Assembly (NCBI GenBank): GCA_963840565.1
Contig: CAWIZH010000004.1
Coordinates: 248,001-312,000, forward strand
From: VRUE01 sp963840565
GTDB taxonomy: Bacteria > Actinomycetota > Thermoleophilia > Solirubrobacterales > 70-9
Length of the DNA stretch: 64,000 nt
Direction of reading: 5' to 3'
In this document: piece by piece, positions 61,687-64,000 of the stretch
How positions within the stretch are numbered: the stretch's first letter is position 1
Layout of the letters: every line of letters begins with the position of its first letter
Notes under the pieces: generated by a model
The model's database searches: none
What the model was told of the DNA's origin: nothing
What the model saw: the letters and a program-made list of their open reading frames with translations, nothing else
Program-made: the position numbers and the translations under genes

Positions 61687-63102
61687 TCAGGCTCTGAGCC
61701 GTGCTTTGGCTGCACGGTAGAAGTCTGCCGTGGGGCCAGACACCACGTGGGTTGCGTTGCCGGTTCGCACGTAGAGTCGGGGATCAGTTTTCAGGTAGAA
61801 CCAAGATCCGCTAGTTGCTCCGACCCTGAGGACTGCGAGGTCTTTGTCATTGACGCGGCCTCTGACTATGGAGATTAGGCCAGTTGGTGGCGGCTCGATT
61901 GCCGAATTAAGCTTATCGGCCAAGCGTAGGGCGTACGTATCCCAATCTGGCGCTACCAAGCCATACTCAAGATCAAGCCCGACACATGCGTAGTCGCCTA
62001 TGCTCGGTAGATTTGAGAGGTCGGCATCCGGGTACTTGCGTCTCTCGATCGCGCCGACCACCACCTCTCCGCCTTCAGCATTCAGCATGCCAATCACCGC
62101 CTTTGCAACACCCTTTTCAAAGATCTTGTCGTCAGTTTCAAGCACCTTGTCTCCGTTGAGCCATCGGTCCACGTTAACGAACGCAGAGGCCTTCACCTCA
62201 AGCGTCAGGCTCTCTGGTTCCTTGAGCAGCGCCTCCACCGAGGGTGAGCGTCGGGCTGCTGCCTCGGGAATCGGCATCACATCCTCAAATTCAAACGGAT
62301 TGCTCGTACCTGTGCATACGTAGGTATAAGGTCGGGCACCATGGTGTGCGCCTAGTTCTGAAGCGATAATCGGTTCAATCACATCGGTGGTTATGTAGCC
62401 AAACCCGTCGTGATCAACTCCGCCCAAAATTAGAAACTGTCCGAATCCCGATCCTTCGTACAGGGAGCCTGCTACTTGGGGAGACGCCTTGGCGAGGATG
62501 TTGAGTAGTCCATCACGCAGTGCATCCCGAGCCGCCATAGTCGTTAGCTGCGCCGTTGCCGTCACCACGATGATGAACTTGATCCCATCGTGCCTTGGAC
62601 AAGGTGCGAGAATGCGCCGTTTGACATAATCCTGTGCCACCACAGGATTGAGTCCCTTGGCAGCTTCGTTACCGCGCGTCAGCTCCTCAACGGTCATCGG
62701 CTCGCCTTTCATGGCCTCATCGGGACGCAGCATCGCTCCTGCTGGCCCCTTCGCCCACGGCCAGTGTCTAGCTACGTCGCCGACGGTGAAGATGTCAATC
62801 ACTTGGAGCTGATGGGTCCTTAGCTCCTGCCAGAGTTCGTCTTGAAAATCATGGAAACTGCGCGACACGGGTAGCCAAACCCTAAGAACTAGGTCGTAGA
62901 GGCCAAGCGTCTCGTAGACCGCATACGAGGTAACTGCCTCGCCGTCACCCTCGCCATCTCCTCGCATTACCTTGCGAATCGCGCAGGTGATTGCTTTCCG
63001 GTCATACGTCGGGAAGAAGGCGAGTCGCCAAAAGTAGAGACGCTCGCCGCCCCACTTTTCATGAAGCTCGTGGTGCCACACATATTTTTGGTCATCGCTC
63101 AT
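61687..63102 (-). CDS. AlbA_2 (Schlafen-type) domain protein
   Basis: A 471-aa protein. The N-terminal half (about 1-130: ERLYFWRLAFFPTYDRKAI and LGLYDLVLRVWLPVSRS) resembles a sensing or dimerisation domain that I cannot name. The C-terminal part (about 295-465) has the AlbA_2 pattern: SLTLEVKASAFVN, then FEKGVAKAVIGMLNAEGGEV followed by VVGAIE. AlbA_2 domains occur in transcription regulators and in nucleic-acid-cleaving Schlafen-like defence proteins. ATG 63102 overlaps the stop of the membrane-protein gene (ATGA). Confidence 0.75.
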   Translation of the reverse strand: MSDDQKYVWHHELHEKWGGERLYFWRLAFFPTYDRKAITCAIRKVMRGDGEGDGEAVTSYAVYETLGLYDLVLRVWLPVSRSFHDFQDELWQELRTHQLQVIDIFTVGDVARHWPWAKGPAGAMLRPDEAMKGEPMTVEELTRGNEAAKGLNPVVAQDYVKRRILAPCPRHDGIKFIIVVTATAQLTTMAARDALRDGLLNILAKASPQVAGSLYEGSGFGQFLILGGVDHDGFGYITTDVIEPIIASELGAHHGARPYTYVCTGTSNPFEFEDVMPIPEAAARRSPSVEALLKEPESLTLEVKASAFVNVDRWLNGDKVLETDDKIFEKGVAKAVIGMLNAEGGEVVVGAIERRKYPDADLSNLPSIGDYACVGLDLEYGLVAPDWDTYALRLADKLNSAIEPPPTGLISIVRGRVNDKDLAVLRVGATSGSWFYLKTDPRLYVRTGNATHVVSGPTADFYRAAKARLRA

Positions 63103-63446
63103 CCGTGGGCTCCTGCTTCTACCAAGAGTATGCACACCGCGTTGTACGCGACAAAGACGAACGCGGCTGCAACGAGGTTTCCCCGCTGGTCAGCAAGCGA
63201 CGTAAGTAGCCGGTCCACCACCTGCTTAACCAGCGTTTCAAACAGCGGGTTGGGCTTCTTAAATCCCCTGGTCGACAGCACCAGCAGCACCGCCAGCAGT
63301 TTGTCAAGCACGGTCGCGCCTGGAAGGAAGCGGACGATTGCCGCCGCTCCGATCAGGTTGGCAATGCCCCCCACGGTTGTCGCCTCGCGCACCAAGACAT
63401 CCATTTTCAACCACACAGACCACGCACCGCGGCCACCGCAGTGCAT
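63099..63446 (-). CDS. small membrane protein paired with the AlbA_2 protein
   Basis: A 115-aa protein with at least two hydrophobic segments (GGIANLIGAAAIVRFL with KLLAVLLVLST, and AAAFVFVAYNAVCILLVEA). A start at the inner ATG 63404 (MDVLVREATT) is also possible. It overlaps the next gene by 4 bp and follows the third gene by 17 bp, so all three are one operon. Function unknown; a membrane partner for the AlbA_2 protein is likely. Confidence 0.65.
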   Translation of the reverse strand: MHCGGRGAWSVWLKMDVLVREATTVGGIANLIGAAAIVRFLPGATVLDKLLAVLLVLSTRGFKKPNPLFETLVKQVVDRLLTSLADQRGNLVAAAFVFVAYNAVCILLVEAGAHG

Positions 63447-63463
63447 TTACCTGAATGAATAGC

Positions 63464-64000
63464 CTAGTTGAATAGCGCGACTAGAAGCGCAGTGGCCGAT
63501 AGGAAAGAAGACCCTATGGTTAGACGGCTTGCTATTGACAAAGGAATCCAGGCAGCATGGCCGAGTCGATCAGCCGCATAGTTGCCAAAACCACAGAACC
63601 CGAGAGCCAAAAAACCAACCGAAAAGGCCACTAGCGGTCTATTCCCAACGGTGCCGATCAAGATCGCTATAAACAGCAATGCAATGGCGCCGTGGTAGGC
63701 CCCGCGGATTAGCTTGTCGATGCCTTGGCGTACCTCGGCATTAGCCTGTTGAAGTAGCACCGAAGGATCTTCAGGGCGAAGCTCCACGGGCAAGGTCAGA
63801 GAGTGGGCGAAGTTGAGGTCGGCATAGCGCTCCTGCGAGCGCAGCCGCAATCCCCCGGAAGAAATCTGGTCCTCAATGAACTCGGATGCGGTGTTCTGCG
63901 GCATAGCTTTCCAACCGATGAGTTTAGGCAGATTGCCACAATACCTCAAGAAGTCGGACACCGTTTGGCCTCGAATCGAGGCAAATTGGCCGAGAATCGG
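63464..64000 (-). CDS. membrane protein, 5' end beyond the window
   Basis: From GTG 63961 this gives 165 aa, but the frame stays open to the window edge and codes plausible protein (ILGQFASIRGQTVSDFLRYC), so the gene probably starts outside. The C-terminal 80 residues hold two to three membrane helices (GAIALLFIAILIGTVG, LVAFSVGFLALGF, SSFLSATALLVALF). The N-terminal part is soluble and polar. It is the first gene of the three-gene reverse-strand operon. Confidence 0.7.
   Translation of the reverse strand, partial: PILGQFASIRGQTVSDFLRYCGNLPKLIGWKAMPQNTASEFIEDQISSGGLRLRSQERYADLNFAHSLTLPVELRPEDPSVLLQQANAEVRQGIDKLIRGAYHGAIALLFIAILIGTVGNRPLVAFSVGFLALGFCGFGNYAADRLGHAAWIPLSIASRLTIGSSFLSATALLVALFN

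Noticed and set aside
63968..63982. palindrome GCCTCGA-A-TCGAGGC as operator
   Set aside because: It lies inside an open frame that appears to be the coding sequence of the membrane-protein gene extending past the window edge.

Overview
The window is a GC-rich chromosomal segment with many GTG and TTG starts, tight 4-bp gene overlaps and F420/CoA-type metabolism. I infer an actinobacterium, most likely class Thermoleophilia (Solirubrobacterales-like). The clearest hint is a pair of secreted proteins (5916-6440 and 50683-51447) that share a distinctive N-terminus (RRPSPAM, then a long hydrophobic helix) which I associate with that group. This assignment is inference from protein style; no rRNA is present.

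Layout. 1-10.1 kb: acyl-CoA/beta-oxidation genes (thiolase, three acyl-CoA dehydrogenases, an F420-type luciferase-like oxidoreductase). Two of them carry the same 16-bp TetR-type palindrome upstream (162-177 and 8787-8802). A reverse-strand three-gene set (CWB2-like anchored protein, small protein, metallo-beta-lactamase-fold hydrolase) lies between. 10.2-13.2 kb: cation efflux, an EnvC-like M23 protein and a Gly/Ser-rich surface protein. 13.3-17.7 kb: the lysA-hom-thrC-thrB operon with overlapping genes. 17.9-32.2 kb: a secreted-protein block with a 1463-aa S1 protease carrying eight lectin-like repeats, a TolB-like propeller, a cupin and a 2747-aa RHS/YD-repeat protein. The two giant proteins share a jelly-roll-like module and the same ribosome binding site. 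32.5-43.2 kb: glutamate synthase large subunit, FHA protein, lipoproteins, a MecA-type penicillin-binding protein and a MarP-like protease. 43.2-48.6 kb: an accessory block with two toxin-antitoxin candidates, small regulators, a methyltransferase-nuclease fusion and an IS1-type transposase. 48.7-61.6 kb: HxlR regulator, XseAB, AddAB-type helicase-nuclease pair, hydrolases, an unusual tRNA-like gene, a frameshifted HAD hydrolase and a GNAT-MIP18 fusion. 61.6-64 kb: another accessory block with two membrane proteins and an AlbA_2 (Schlafen-type) protein.

The most unusual signal is a set of 103-150 bp intergenic elements (5474-5617, 37135-37240, 37348-37450, 39716-39865, 39970-40111, 41868-41983). 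Each is closed by 27-30 bp arms that are almost perfectly self-complementary but differ completely between copies, while the cores are conserved within subfamilies and their inner hairpins covary. Five of the six lie between convergent genes. They look like a family of structured mobile or RNA elements and deserve the closest look, followed by the tRNA-like locus at 59339-59552.
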